A stretch of 64,000 nucleotides of DNA from Epiperipatus broadwayi (taxonomy: Eukaryota; Onychophora; Udeonychophora; Euonychophora; Peripatidae), in assembly GCA_028023455.1 (NCBI GenBank), contig JAQFVV010000180.1, positions 436,001 through 500,000 of the forward strand, given 5' to 3'. Of this stretch, positions 1 to 12,149 are shown one piece after another. Numbering within the stretch: position 1 is the first letter of the stretch; each line of letters opens with the position of its first letter. Below the pieces are notes generated by a model. That model was not told the DNA's origin and did no database searches. It was given only the letters and a program-made list of their open reading frames with translations. The translations under genes were made by a program, and so were the position numbers.

Positions 1-534
1 CAACTAATAAACTATAATTTACTTTGATTAATCATTAAGATCTGATTTAATGCAAGAAGTTGTCTACACTCGGGAGGTTACAAATTTATTGCCATCCTAT
101 TAATTCAAAGGAAACCCTTTGATTGCTCTTGGAGGCCTTAAAGGAACTGAGCAAGGCTAATTCTTAATGTCCACTCCATACGTTCTTGTCATTACAGCTG
201 TTATTATTATGTGATTATTCATATAGTATATAAACATGGATGGGCCGCTCACCAACATGCATTAGCCAGCGTGACGAGGTTATTGGATTTTTACCTCTGA
301 GTTTAAGATCAAGAAACACCATGGACTTTCTTTTCAGTTGCCTGATAAGGCAGAATGAATGCTTATGTAAATTATAAATATTATTCCAATATATATATAT
401 ATAATTATGACAGACAAAAATAAATCATGGCCCTTATTCCCAGGAGACTGTAAAGTCACCAACCGTGGCAGCAATTGGTGGCCGAAGGGAGAGGGTGCTA
501 AGAATCCCCTGATTGTAGACCCAGGCTGCCTTTT

Positions 535-1485
535 GATGACGACTTTTTTTATTTAGATACATCCAACTGCAGATCACTTTCAAGTGAAGGAAGATTGCAA
601 GAGTTAGAACTAAAACTGTCTTATATTAAATGGGACATTATTGGACTTTGTGAAGTTAGAAGAAAAGGTGTAGAAACAATTGTTTTAAAAAGTGAACATG
701 TACTGTACTATAAAGGCACAAATATTGGAAATACAAGTGGAGTAGGATTCATTATAAATAAAAAGTGGAAGAACAACATTGTGGACATTGATGGTGTATT
801 GGACAGAGTGGCAAGATTAGTCAAATAACTTAATAGCAGATACTAAATGCAGATAATCCATCTTTATGCCCAACAAGTTCTTAAAGTGATGAAGTAGTAG
901 AATATTTTTATATGGATGCACAAAAGGGCTTTTGATCAGATTCAACAACATTTTAAAATTGTTATGGGAGTCTTTAATGCTAGAATTGGTAAACAAATAT
1001 AAGATGAAAGTGCTGTAGGTAATTTTGATTATGGTAATAGAAATGAGAGAGGACATAGACTTGTGGAGTTTGCAGGAAAAGGAAAACTTTGTATTATAAA
1101 TTATTATTTTGAGAAAAATGTTAAAAGGAAATGGACATGAAAGCATCCAAATGAAGGTACAGCAAAATTGGATTATATTTTGACTAACAGAAAATACATA
1201 TTTCAAGATTGTAATGTTCTTAATAAATTTAACAGAGGAAGTGATCATCGATTAGTAAGATGTGAAATACATGTTAATGCAAAACTAGAGAGACAAAAAT
1301 TATTAAGAAAAACAATATTTACAGTTGATATTCCTAATTTTCAGAAACATTCTAATGAATTTAAATTAGAACTTACAAATAGGTTTCAAGTATTAGTAGA
1401 TTTTGAACATGATTCAGATTTGAATGAAATTAATATGAAAACAACTGATATACTTTTAAAAACTGCGACAAAAATAGCTGGTTGA
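535..1485 (+). pseudogene. LINE APE-type endonuclease fragment (left copy)
   Basis: Broken endonuclease domain of a non-LTR retrotransposon. Readable pieces are NCRSLSSEGRL and GLCEVRR (the catalytic Glu region) near 560-660, GVGFIINKKW near 745, then after stops and frameshifts NERGHRLVEFAGKGKL near 1040 and KLDYILTNR followed by GSDHRLVRCEI (catalytic SDH box) at 1168-1270. The longest clean pieces are 595-828 and 1168-1485. A functional domain would nick target DNA for target-primed reverse transcription; this one has in-frame stops. It lies in an intron or upstream flank of POLRMT, in the same orientation. Confidence 0.8.
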
Positions 1486-1539
1486 AAAAAGCAGCACTTG
1501 ACCAATAACATTTCTATTGAGACTAGAGAATTTAAAATG

Positions 1540-1989
1540 TAGTTTACTCTGATCAAAAGCCTTTTGTGCATCCATATAAAAATCTACTACTTCATCACTT
1601 TGAGAACTTGTTGGGGCATAAACCGGAATTATCTGCATTTGGTATCTGCTATTAAGTTATTTAACTAATCTTGCCACTCTGTCCGATACACCATCAATGT
1701 CCACAATGTTATTATTCCACTTTTTATTTATAATGAATCCTACTCCACTTGTATTTCCAATATTTGTGCCTTTATAGTACAGTACATGTTCACTTTTTAA
1801 AACAATTGTTTTTTCATCTTTTCTTCTAACTTCACAAAGTCCAATAATGTCACATTTAATATAAGACAGTTTTAGTTCTAACTCTTTCAATCTTCCTTCA
1901 CTTGAAAGTGATCTGCAGTTGTAAGTACCTAAATAAAAAAAGTCATCATCAAATGGCAGCCTGGGTCCACAATCAGGGATTCTTAGCAC
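1540..1989 (-). pseudogene. LINE endonuclease fragment (inverted right copy)
   Basis: Reverse-strand copy of the same LINE endonuclease start. The piece 1657-1989 begins MLRIPDCGPRLPFDDDFFYL, continues into TYNCRSLSSEGRLKELELKL (the Asn box), GLCEVRRK (the Glu box) and ends DRVARLVK before a stop. Beyond the stop the family continues QIIPVYAPTSSQSDEVV and DAQKAFDQ. It is closer to a canonical endonuclease start than the left copy and helps define the true N-terminus. It stops near 1540, where similarity to the left arm is lost. Confidence 0.8.
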
Positions 1990-2719
1990 CCTCTTCCTTC
2001 GGCCATCAATTGCTGCCTCGGTTGGTGACTACAGTCCCCTGGGAATAAGGGCCATGATTTATTTTTGTCTGTCATAATTGTATATATATATTGGAAGAAT
2101 ATTATCATTTACACAAGCAGTCATTCTGCCTTATCAGATAACTGAGAAGAAAGTTCATGGTGTTTCTTGATCTTAAACTCAGAGGTAAAAATCCAATAAC
2201 CTCGTCATGCTGGCTAATGCATATTGGTGAGCAGCCCATCCATATTTATATACTATATGAATAATCACATAGTAATAATAGCTGTAATGACAAGAACGTA
2301 CGGAGTGGACATTAAGAATTAGCCTTGCTCAGTTCCTTTAAGGCCTCCAAGAGGAATCAAAGGGTTTCCTTTGAATTAATAGGATGGCAATAAATTTGTA
2401 ACCTCCTGAGTGTAGACAATTTCTTGCATTAAATCAAATCTTAATGATTAATCAAAATAAATTATAGTTTATTAGTTGATATTATGAAATTGGTAAATAT
2501 TTAAGGGTCTGTTGGGTGATAGATAGTAAAATTTATCTATTGAGAAATTCATTTATAGATTCATTAAACCATCTAACTACTCACACACATTATATTAGAA
2601 AATCTGTAGAGATTCTAACCAGTAAATAAATTCAAGTATATTTATTATTTCCTTTAAGTTTGCCACTATTTTCTGTTTGATCACAACCCCATAAGTTAAT
2701 AATTGTTGAAATCTTACCG

Positions 2720-3720
2720 AAACATGTTATAATACATCATAATGACAATTTTAGAGATATCATTTAGGTATAGATCGAAGATATTGTCATATTTTAAAGA
2801 ATATAAAAATGCAACAGCAACAATTAGATTAGATAATGATACTGGGAAAGTCAACATTGAGAAGAGTGTAAGACAGGGTGACTCCATATCTCCAAAAGTT
2901 TTTACAGCAGTGCTGCAAGAAGTTTTTTGTGGATTAAAATGGGAAGCTAAAGATGTGAAAGTAAATGGTGATTATTTAAGTAATTTAGTTGTTTTTGCTA
3001 ATAATGCTTTAGATCTACAGGAAATGTTGCAATAGTTATCAGATGAAAGTAGGACTAAAGATAAATGTTAAAATGACCTAAGTAATGTTTAATGGATTTT
3101 CTCAAAATATGAAAATAAAGATTTTTTTATGATGAGTTAGAAGAAGTTAACAGTTACAAATGCCCTGGTCAGATTATTAATACAGATGGAAACATAATGA
3201 ATGAAATTAATCATAGAATTAAACTTGGTTGGAGTGCTTTTGGTAGAAATAACTTGATACTAAAAGGAAATATACCTGTGTTTGTAAAGGAAAATTTTTA
3301 ATAAATGTGTTTTACCTGTTCTTACTTATGGATCTGAGACTTGGATACTTAATAGAAGAGCTATACAGACTTCAGACCACTCAAAGAAGTATGGAGAGAT
3401 GCATGTTGGGAGTAACAAGAAGAGATAGAAAACACAATATATCGGTAAGATAACAATAAGGTGTAACTGATTTCATTGAAAAAATTAAAAGATTAAAGTG
3501 GAGTTGGCTGGACATATTGCTAGAAGAGATGATAATAGATGGACAATTGAAATCTTAAACTGGATTCCAAGAGATTGTACAAGACCCAGGAAGAGACCAC
3601 ATGTGAGATGGATATATGAAATAAGAAAGTGTGCAGGGATGATGTGGAGAAACTTGGAGAGATGTTCATCCCGCAGTGGATTGATAATAGTTGATGATGA
3701 TGATCTTGTTTTACTTTAAT
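2720..3720 (+). pseudogene. LINE reverse transcriptase C-terminal fragment
   Basis: RT and C-terminal region of a LINE. The open piece 2742-3035 contains SVRQGDSISPKVF (the QGDxxSP box of LINE RTs), then LSNLVVFANNALDLQEML where a FADD catalytic box is expected. Later frames give VNSYKCPGQIINTDGN near 3150, and LAGHIARRDDNRW with PRKRPHVRWIYEIRK at 3498-3640, a common C-terminal block of this LINE group. Several frameshifts and stops separate these pieces, and the FADD to FANN change would remove the catalytic aspartates. It probably belongs to the same family as the endonuclease pieces to the left. Confidence 0.8.
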
Positions 3721-4805
3721 ATACAAATTTAAGTAAACTTTTTCTACCATTATTAAAAATAAATATGTATTCATTAGCTTTTGCAGATAATGTACTTATC
3801 TCATGATAAACCAATAACCTTCAATTACTAAACAAGTAATTAATCATTTCTCAACTATATCCAGCATCACATCACTCTCATTTTGATGGTTCTATCATAA
3901 AATAAATAAAGTGACCTATTTCAAAAATTCTAATTAGATTTCAGCTTTCATAGATAAATCCTGAGCTTGGAAAAAGTATCTACTAAAAAAGTATTGCCTT
4001 TACTTTTTTCAAAATTTTTTCATAATGTTTAGACGTTCATCTAGATATATCCTATACCAAAATGAACAAAACTTGTAAAAGCGTAATTATGAAACAAATT
4101 AAGTCATTGTTAAGCTCTTATAATAAGTAACATTACTTTCACAAGCTGTGGTGATAAGCATCAAACATTCATATCTATTTCAATGGACTCTCATGCATTC
4201 AGTGTAGCTCTTAATAATTAAAATGCAGTTGACTGCAATGTTTTTTCTTGACCTTTTAAACAAAACAATCCAAATTTTAAAAATAATTAAAGGAGAGTTT
4301 GATTTGCTTTCTCTCCAGTAATTTAATCTTCAAATTATTGTTTGCTCATAACAGCTTTTTAAAATAACACGTTTGCGAAATAGTAATTGAATGATTTATA
4401 AACTGAAATATAATTTGTATTACTTTAAAAAAGTTATTTGATAATATTGTTTGAAAGTGTAAAAAAAAAGTTTTACAAACAATCATCTTTTAAAATAATA
4501 CAGTTTTGAAAGAAGGAAAAAAAATAGCTTTTTTTAAAAAAAAAATTACGTTTTTTTAAATATAAAAAAAAAACAACCACTTTTAGAGTAAATAATTAGA
4601 AAAAAAAGATCGATTTTTAAAAAGAAATAATTTAAAAATACATCCATTTATAAATCTGTGAAATAGTATGTGACACTATTAAGTTTGAAAGCATATTTAA
4701 ATAGTTGTAGCTTCTTAATTAATCACACCTGGACATTATACGCCATCCATATTTTAAGTAGTATGTACATAAACTCTATCAGTGCATATTTTTCTGTGTG
4801 GAACA
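3721..4805. other. AT-rich sequence, nothing recognised
   Basis: Poly(A)- and poly(T)-rich sequence, especially 4440-4620 with many A and T runs. I see no exon, open frame or repeat here. It lies upstream of exon A and is taken as intron. Confidence 0.6.
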
Positions 4806-4814
4806 TGGAGAAAC

Positions 4815-5095
4815 AGTGCCACATAGTGGGCTAGAATCTTGGTAGTGCTGTTAGCAGATGATGTAAGCTAGATGTGTTTACGGCAATCAGCGCCACCTAG
4901 TTTCTTGGTAGCTGCTGGTAGCAGATGATGTAAGCTAAATGGGCTTATGCATTGCATAGCGCCACCAAGCGGGTAGCTTTGCTGCCAGCCAGCTGGTGGA
5001 ATGTTCCTGTGCTTACGAATTGTGAACAGCACCACCTATCAGCTGGAATTTGCATTGCTGCATTTGGGGTCCCTACTCTAAGTATTTCTGTGGTT
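4815..5095. repeat. Degenerate ~70-bp tandem repeat (about 4 units)
   Basis: Units starting with a form of AGCGCCACC begin at 4815, 4889, 4958 and 5028, spaced 74, 69 and 70 bases. Units 1 and 2 also share TTGGTAG..GCTG.TAGCAGATGATGTAAGCTA. Units 3 and 4 are more diverged and carry copies of CAGCTGG. The block is clearly richer in G+C than its surroundings. The origin is unknown; an old satellite or SINE-derived array is possible. Confidence 0.7.
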
Positions 5096-5390
5096 GACCC
5101 AGGCCAGCACCTCTGGTAGTTACATGGATCAAAAGTCACAAGTATCCATATTTTTTATCGTAATTGGTCTAAGTTTTAAGTTAAGATAAAATTATTAAAC
5201 ACAATTATTTGGAACAATTAATTCAACTCCTTATCAATTTTACTGTTTTTCTGACTTGAATTACAATAAAATAGCTGGAAACTTATTGAAATAAATTTAA
5301 AATTTTTTTTTATTACTGCATTTAAACAATATTTACTCATACACATATGTAGCAAGTATATTTTTTAAAGTGATAAATCTTCTGTAACAG

Positions 5391-5454
5391 GCGTATGGTT
5401 CCAGCTTTGTACTTAATGTGTCAGCGTCAGCATGATATCCCTGATATAATCAAG
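5391..5454 (+). CDS. POLRMT: POLRMT exon A (mitochondrial RNA polymerase)
   Basis: Internal exon of mitochondrial RNA polymerase, the single-subunit T7-type enzyme that transcribes mitochondrial DNA in the matrix. The acceptor AACAG ends at 5390 and the donor GTGAGT begins at 5455. The first base completes a codon split with an upstream exon not found here; 21 codons follow (RMVPALYLMCQRQ...IPDIIK) and end in phase 0. Joined to exon B it reads IIK|PHPVLK. Animal POLRMT has a similar VPVLYHVY...ILKPHP stretch shortly before its PPLPW motif, which supports both the identity and the splice junction. Its shortness makes it weak on its own; continuity with exon B carries the call. Confidence 0.8.
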
Positions 5455-7235
5455 GTGAGTCTTTTTTTAAAATTTTAATCACATGAAAATTAAAAAGCTG
5501 TAGAATTTTGAATTAGTATCAGTTTTCAGATAAGTTCACTCTGTGTAGAACTATCTTTTTGATTCTCTGATTATGCATCTAAATTAAAACCTGTTGGTAT
5601 ATAGCTCAAATTTGAGTCATTGATTATCACAGATATTATATCTAATTTTTATACATTTGTTTAAAGGTACAGTTTTCATTTTAAGGTAAATATTAAACAT
5701 ATATATTGCATTAAAATTAACATACTATGAAAAGCAATAATTCTGAGAAAATATAGTCATTTTTTATCATTTATTAATATATAATTATTGATTATTGTTT
5801 ATTTAAATACAATGTTATTCCTATTACAGTAATTTGTTTGTGAAAAGAATGTTATGAAAAGTGGCAATTTTTTTTTAAGAATAATGATTAATATGAACCA
5901 TAGCAGTAAAGCTATACTTATTCTTATATATTGATGTATATATAATTCATTTTAATTCTGAGAATCATTTTCACAATTAAATGTTTAAAGAATACCGATA
6001 TTTCAGAAATAACATTTGCTTTCGCTTAGGCAGAGAGATTATTTCATGTTGCCACAAAGTTATAGACAACTGCAATGTAGGAAAGAAGATAAGATTAATT
6101 AAATGAAAAAAAAAAATCACAAAACAAAACATAATATGTGATTGATCATATTTTTGTTTACTCAAAATTAAAAAACTAACCAAGAAGTGATGCTTAGACC
6201 TGAATTTTAACCTGCATAATGAAACTTCCATGTATTCAAGTCTCTTCATAGTCTCTGTGCTTTTTCTAAATATTCTTTAGTGATGATTGTTTGATTTGGA
6301 TAGAATTTTATTTTTCAAAAATATGGAGAGCAAATACTAATGATGATAATTGATGTTTGATGGCATTAGCATGCTCAGCTCTCATATATGCGGTCTGGGG
6401 TATTCCACATGGAATCTCACAGATTCCTTGAGGCTTGGAAGTGATTGCATTCTTTAGATTTGATCAAAATATTGATTTTTTTGTTAGAAAATATTGCTTT
6501 AATGTTTCAGTGTTTCAACACACACCCATTCTTGCCTGTGATTCACTGTTATATAAAGAATGCATATTTAATGGAAATAGTTTTTTGAAAAAGATTTTGA
6601 ACTGGAACATGGTTCTGTTTATGGTATTCATAGAATAACCATTCATTATTGTAATGTTACATATATTTATTTCTCTCTCCAGAAAAGAAAAGGTAATAGT
6701 TACCTTGCCACAGGACAATATAGCATGATTATGTTTTTCAGTATATATAGCAGATACGAAAGAGCATCAGGGGATAAAAGCTGCCATCCAATTTTGTTTC
6801 CATGTTAAATCAGAATGTTAAATTTGCCAAAGAAATATTAGAAAAAGTTAGAGAAAGGTCCAACGAATATGATTTGCTATTATTCTTTAGAATTGTATAT
6901 GATTAAAAAACATTTTACTCTAGAAACATTTCTGTGCTGTTTATTTTTGGACTATTGATATATTGTTGAATTCTAAAGAAGAGTGAATAACATTAATAAG
7001 ACTGTACAGTAGGATAATTTTATATCTCCAATTTTTACAGAAAGTAGTTTGAACATTAAAGGGAAGTTAATGAATTAAATGAAATTAAGATTATTTAAGT
7101 CATCTAAATGTGGTTGTCTTTGCAAAAAAAATGCTTCAGAACTCTAAAAAACATTATTAGAATTATCAGATTAAATAAATAAATAAAAACTGTTATAAAA
7201 AATTAAAATATTTTATTGCTTTTTGCTTAAAAAGA
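5455..7235. other. POLRMT intron sequence, nothing recognised
   Basis: First part of the 10.9-kb intron between exons A and B. It is AT-rich with only short chance frames. A slightly G+C-richer patch at 6360-6440 includes CGGTCTGGGG, also seen beside the hammerhead-like loop at 16010, but too little matches to call a relic. Confidence 0.6.
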
Positions 7236-7239
7236 ATAT

Positions 7240-7790
7240 AAATATGGGTAATAATGAATGCGATGAAGTTAGCAATATAAATATCCTAGTCTTATTGGTA
7301 ATAATAATACAGATGAAAACACAATGAACAAAATGAATCATAGAATTAAACTTAGATAGAATGCATTTGGTTAATGAAGAAAGGAAGTATGCTAAGTATT
7401 TGAAATGAAAGATTTTTAATTGATGTATTTTATTAGTTTTTATGTATATATCTGAGACTTGGTTACTTAACAGAAACTTCAGAGATTACACAACAAAATA
7501 TGGAGATATTCATGTTAGAAATAATAAGAGATTAAAAGCAGTGTTTTGGTGAGGAAATAAGCAGGTTTCCTTAACATCATTAAATAGTTAAGAGTCTGAA
7601 ATGGAATTGGGTTGAACATATATTTAGAAGATCTGAAAATAGATGGATAGTTAAGATATTAAATTGATTATTAAGAGATTTTAGAAGACTTACAAAGAAA
7701 TTGCATGTGAGATAGTTATATGAAATAAGAAAGAATGCTGAAGTGATTTGAAGAAGAGAAGTATGGACCAGAGAAACTAGATTAAACTTG
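7240..7790 (+). pseudogene. Old LINE 3'-end relic
   Basis: Nucleotide similarity to the LINE RT C-terminal block at 3130-3660, same strand. Shared stretches include aatcatagaattaaactt, tctgagacttgg.tacttaa, aaatggaattgggttgaaca (compare aagtggagttggctggacat) and tatgaaataagaaag. The order of shared blocks is the same. All reading frames are broken, so this is an older, independent insertion of the same family within the POLRMT intron. Confidence 0.75.
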
Positions 7791-8459
7791 AAAAAATCTT
7801 CATCTTGCATTGCATTCATAACAGGTTGAAAATGATGATTTACTGCTATATTGATGGGAAAAAAACATTTTCTGTAAGATACATGTTTCAGGCTCAATTG
7901 GTCTTACTCAATTGCCATGAGAGAAGATTCAGTGATTTTATTTTAATGAAGCTCATTTACCAAGACTCATAGGTACACAGTGCAGAATTATATAAATTCA
8001 TTTTTGCAAGGAACATATATTCTTCAGGGATTGATTCATTTTCTCATGTGTAGCAATAGATAATATTTAGTTTGTGGATGACATTTTACAGATTCGATAT
8101 TATTTCTACTTACTATATCTTTACCAAATTCATGTTTATAGAATTTTAATGTGTGCATATATATCTATCTATCTTTGTATAAGGAAATGTTATCAATGTA
8201 AATATATAATAACTTTTGTCTTTGTTGTGGATAAATAAGTTTTCTCTATTAACCTATAATAGCTTTGGTTTATGGAGAAAACTCATTTATCCTCAGGGAG
8301 AGTGGTAATTAGTAGTAATTAATAGTTTCCTGGAAACATCAAAGACAAAGGTTATCTTTGTTTACATGGATAAAATCTTTGTATTTTTGTTTTTATTAGA
8401 ACAACAATCCATGGAAAATATTTAATTCAATATAAACATTACAAGCATAAAGCTAAACT
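7791..8459. other. Intron sequence, nothing recognised
   Basis: AT-rich intron between the LINE relic and the Penelope foldback. No open frame or repeat stands out. Confidence 0.6.
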
Positions 8460-8608
8460 AGTCTATATATAATTAAAATTACCCCAAATCCAAAATTCAA
8501 CCAGACCAGGAAAAAAAAAAAAAAATTAAAACACAACCAAAGGTTTCACTGCTACAAGCAGACTTCTCAGGTGTTAAGAACTACAAAAACTACACAATAT
8601 ATATAATA

Positions 8609-9680
8609 TTAAACAATACCCACAAATCCATTCACTTCCCATCCACCCTTAATATTAAAATAACTCTTAGATAAGTTAATTGCTTCAGAATAATAAATTT
8701 TCAATAATAAAGATTCTTTAATTCTTCTTTTGATTTCATTTCTCTCAAAGAAGACAACCTTAGCTTCATCAAAATTAATAGTGTGGCCTGTATCTTTTTC
8801 ATGGACATACAAAGCAGAACTAAGATATCTATTTTTAACTCTACTTTTATGAACCTTTATTCTTTCATTTAAACTCAAACTACTCTGACCTATGTAAACT
8901 TTCTTACAAAATAAACAAGGGATAAAATATATTACACCAGGAATAGTCTTTCTATCAAAAATTTCCTTTGTATTATTTAATAAATTATTCAATGTAAAAC
9001 CCCTTTTCTGAGCAATTTTCTTATTTCCAAACAATTTACTATTTCTACATACAATTTTATAAGAAAACAATTTAAATGGCAAAGAAATAAAATCATATTT
9101 TTCTCTATCCTTTACATCCTTACAAATATTACTATTAAATAAAATACTTTTAACAAATTTATCAGAGTAACCAACCCTCAGGTAATCTTTATAAAATTGA
9201 CATTTCCGAAACAAAGCTACCCCACTAGAATTATTTAATTTATTATTTCTATGACAATAATTTCCTAAAGCAGCTATTTTATGAGATACAGACTGATAGC
9301 TATCAGGTTTAATTATAGATCTTAATTCTCTACTTTTAACAAAATGACTGCACAATAAACAATTAGTTTCTACATTTCTAATCATCAAAAGATCTAAAAA
9401 TTTTAACTTACCAAAATCTAACCCCCCTCCTTCTAACACAAATTTTATAGAAGGATCAAAACAATTAAACTCATTTACAAATTCCTTCAATTTATCATTT
9501 TCAACTACAAATAAACAATCATCAACTTATCTGACAAATAACTTTACATATAAACAATTCTTTTTAATAATAATTTCCTCTTCCATATAATTAATATAAA
9601 CTGAACATACTAAAGGAGAAATAATATAACCTATTATCCACCCTTCCTTAATCTTATAAAAATTACTGTTGTAAATAAAT
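8609..9680 (-). pseudogene. PLE reverse transcriptase C-terminus with GIY-YIG endonuclease
   Basis: The open part 8609-9490 (293 codons) carries the end of the RT (LEGGGLDFGKLKFLDLLM), a linker, then a GIY-YIG endonuclease at about residues 185-265: VIYFIPCLFCKKVYIGQSSL, with ALYVHEKDTGH and a basic FFERNEIKRRI stretch after it. GIY-YIG fused behind an RT is diagnostic of Penelope-like elements. Upstream on the same strand (9500-9680) the RT continues as YIISPLVCSVYINYMEEE and LFVR-stop-VDDCLFVV: the tyrosine of the YVDD catalytic box is a TAA stop. The RT N-terminal half is absent, so the copy is 5'-truncated and dead. Confidence 0.85.
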
Positions 9681-9694
9681 AATAAATTAAATAA

Positions 9695-10307
9695 TTCTAG
9701 TGGGGTAGCTTTGTTTCAGAAATGTCAATTTTATAAAGATTACCTGAGGGTTGGCTACTCTGATAAATTTGTTAAAAGTATTTTATTTAATAGTAATATT
9801 TGTAAGAATAAAGAAAAATATGATTTTATTTCTTTGCCATTTAAATTGTCTTCTTATAAAATTGTATGTAGAAATAGTAAATTTGTTTGGAAATAAGAAA
9901 ATTGCTTAGAAAAGGGGTGTTACATTGAACAATTTATTAAATAATACAAAGGAAATTTTTGATAGAAAGACTATTCCTGGTGTAGTATATTTTATCCCTT
10001 GTTTATTTTGTAAGAATGTCTACATAGGTCAGAGTAGTTTGAGTTTAAATGAAAGAATAAAGGTTCATAAAAGTAGAGTTAAAATAGATATTTTAGTTCT
10101 GCTTTGTATATCCATGAAAAAGATACAGGCCACACTATTAATTTTGATGAAGCTAAGGTTGTGTTCTTTGAGAGAAATGAAATCAAAAGAAGAATTAAAA
10201 AATCTTTATTATTGAAAATTTATTATTCTGAAGCAATTAACTTATTTAAGAGTTCTTTTAATATTAAGGGTAGATGGGAAGTGAATGGATTTGTGGGTAT
10301 TGTTTAA
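9695..10307 (+). pseudogene. Truncated inverted PLE copy (GIY-YIG part)
   Basis: Second copy of the same PLE in the opposite orientation. It starts at GTGGGGTAGCTTTGTTTCAG (compare GVALFRKCQFYKDYLRVGYS on the minus copy) and holds only the linker and GIY-YIG region. The frame is broken: 9711-9896, 9925-10215 and 10104-10307 are three pieces. The middle piece has VVYFIPCLFCKNVYIGQSSL. The last ends VNGFVGIV like its partner. Confidence 0.85.
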
Positions 10308-10445
10308 TATTATATATATTGTGTAGTTTTTGTAGTTCTTTACACTTGAGAAGTCTGCTTGTAGCAGTGAAACCTTTGGTTGTGTTTTAATATTATTTTA
10401 TTTGCTGGTCTGGTTGAATTTTGGATTTGGGGGTAATTTTAATTT

Positions 10446-12149
10446 ATTCAATATATATATATAGAGAAAATATCCAGATTTATTTCAAGTAATAAGTAAA
10501 ATGGGAGGAAGATTAGTTCATGTTACAGAATTAAATTAATGGAGAGTACAACCAGCTAGAAAGTATCAAGTAAAGTTTCATATTTAACTTCTGAAAATAT
10601 ATATATACACACATACATTTTAAGTATAGAACAATTTCGTTTATATTTTTCTTTTCTTTTTTAAAAAAAGGATTGTTTTTCTTTTTTTAAAAAAAGTTAA
10701 TCTCTGTTAATTTTAAAAAAGACACAACATTTTAATTCATTAAAAACTACACCAGATGTAATCATTCAATTTAATTAAGAGTATATTGGATCTTATGTTA
10801 TCCAAAGAAAACTTGAATTTTGAAATTATACTTGTGATTGGTATGTGGATTTAATGTGCAGATATATTTTTTTGTTATGATAATTTCATTCGTCCCAAAA
10901 ATAAAAATTAATTATAATGACTTCTCTTGGTAATTAACATTCCATGTGAAAAGGACTTTAAACAAATATTTTCTGAAAAAGTCAATTCATCTCTTGCCTT
11001 TTTATCTTCATGCTAGGGTCATCATCAGAATAAAACTGCAAATGTGATGAATTAAAACCTCTCAGGAGTGCTGAGAAGCTTTCCTACAGCAGGTTAATTT
11101 CTTAGATTCATCACATGATCACATTTCCTATACTAGCACATTAAAATGATTACTCTGTTTAGCACAGGTGGCAATACTGTATGGAGAGTTTTGCTCTGTT
11201 TCTTAGATTCATCCTAGATATAGAAGTGATTTTATCAAGAATGATCTTTGTAACATCTAATCTATTATTCACCCAAATTAATTGAATAATTGTCAATGGC
11301 TGAGCTAATAAATAAACCTGTCCATGACAAAATTAAATTTTCAGAATTGTAATGCAAATATTTAAAACAATAAATGAAAATCACAGGATTTTTTACCTTA
11401 AGTTTGAATCAGAAAATTTGTTTAATAACAGCTTTAAATAAACATACATGAATAACAAAAGAACATACTCAACTACAATTACAAATTGCTATGAAATCTG
11501 CTGAATGCAGAACAATTATTCATCTGGAAGTGTAGGTAAATTTTATGAAGTCATTTAAATTTATAAACTTTTGAGACTTTATTTTAAATGAACTTTTTTT
11601 ATATACATTAAGACTTTTTATTACATTATTATGTCATTTATGTGCTTTTGATATATTTTCTATTTAAATTGACAATTATCATTTTTATGTTAATTTTAGA
11701 TATTTTAATGTACTTCACAATTACAATTATTTTAGTTTTTAATATTCAAAACCAATGTGAGTTGTGCGGATAAACTTCATAATAATTTTTATTTTTAATC
11801 ATCATTACTTAATGAAAATCAATTGTTAACTCCTAGAAATGGCTCTTTATAAAATAATAACAGTTATCATTCTTCTTCTTATTATTCTTAATTAAGATAT
11901 TATAGGTTAAAGCATAATCTAAATTATATCAGAAATGAATTAATGAAATGGAAACCAGGTAATACCATCAAATTTATGAAATGCTTGTTTGGCTCAAATA
12001 TTGAAAAATGGGAGAAAAGCTTAATATTTGGTTGGTTACTTATTGAAACTAGGGGTTGGGTGTGCATTTATTTTGTAGATTTAGTCCAAGTATATTTGAA
12101 TTTTTTAATTAAAATTTTTTAAATGGAATTCAATTTTAATATAACATAC
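10446..12149. other. Intron sequence, mostly unrecognised
   Basis: AT-rich intron with short (TA)n and A/T homopolymers near 10450-10700. Apart from the relic at 11108-11201 nothing is recognisable. Confidence 0.55.
11108..11201 (+). repeat. Relic of the 44-kb hammerhead repeat family
   Basis: Contains TCACATGATC at 11111-11120, then GATTACTCTG...GGTGGCAATACTGTATGGAGAGTTTTGC.CTGTTT. The second part matches the tail of the repeat unit at 44930-44984 (gattactctg...gagtggcactactatatggagagttttgcctgttt). The ribozyme core is not preserved here. It shows the family has also inserted elsewhere in this gene. Confidence 0.6.

Larger units (their letters stand above)
1..2478. repeat. Large LINE-derived foldback (inverted repeat)
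   Basis: The first ~960 bases recur as an imperfect reverse complement at about 1540-2478; the first bases (caactaataaac) pair with the last (gtttattagttg). Each arm carries a LINE 5' segment with a non-coding leader followed by endonuclease codons. The outer ends are the 5' ends of the copies, so the copies converge. The unpaired centre, about 960-1540, is the continuation of the left copy. The arms differ by scattered substitutions and small indels, so the structure is not recent. The left arm may extend before position 1. Confidence 0.85.
8460..10445. mobile_element. Penelope-like element foldback (two head-to-head copies)
   Basis: The left arm (8460 to ~9235) and right arm (~9695 to 10445) are inverted copies of the same PLE 3' end. 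The outer ends match (accccaaatccaaaattcaa at the left, its complement at the right), and the central 9236-9694 is unique to the longer minus copy. 5' ends meet at the centre near 9690 and 3' ends point outward. PLEs are known for 5' truncation and for direct or inverted partial copies. Each arm has its own stops or frameshifts, so the insertion is fairly old. Confidence 0.85.
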
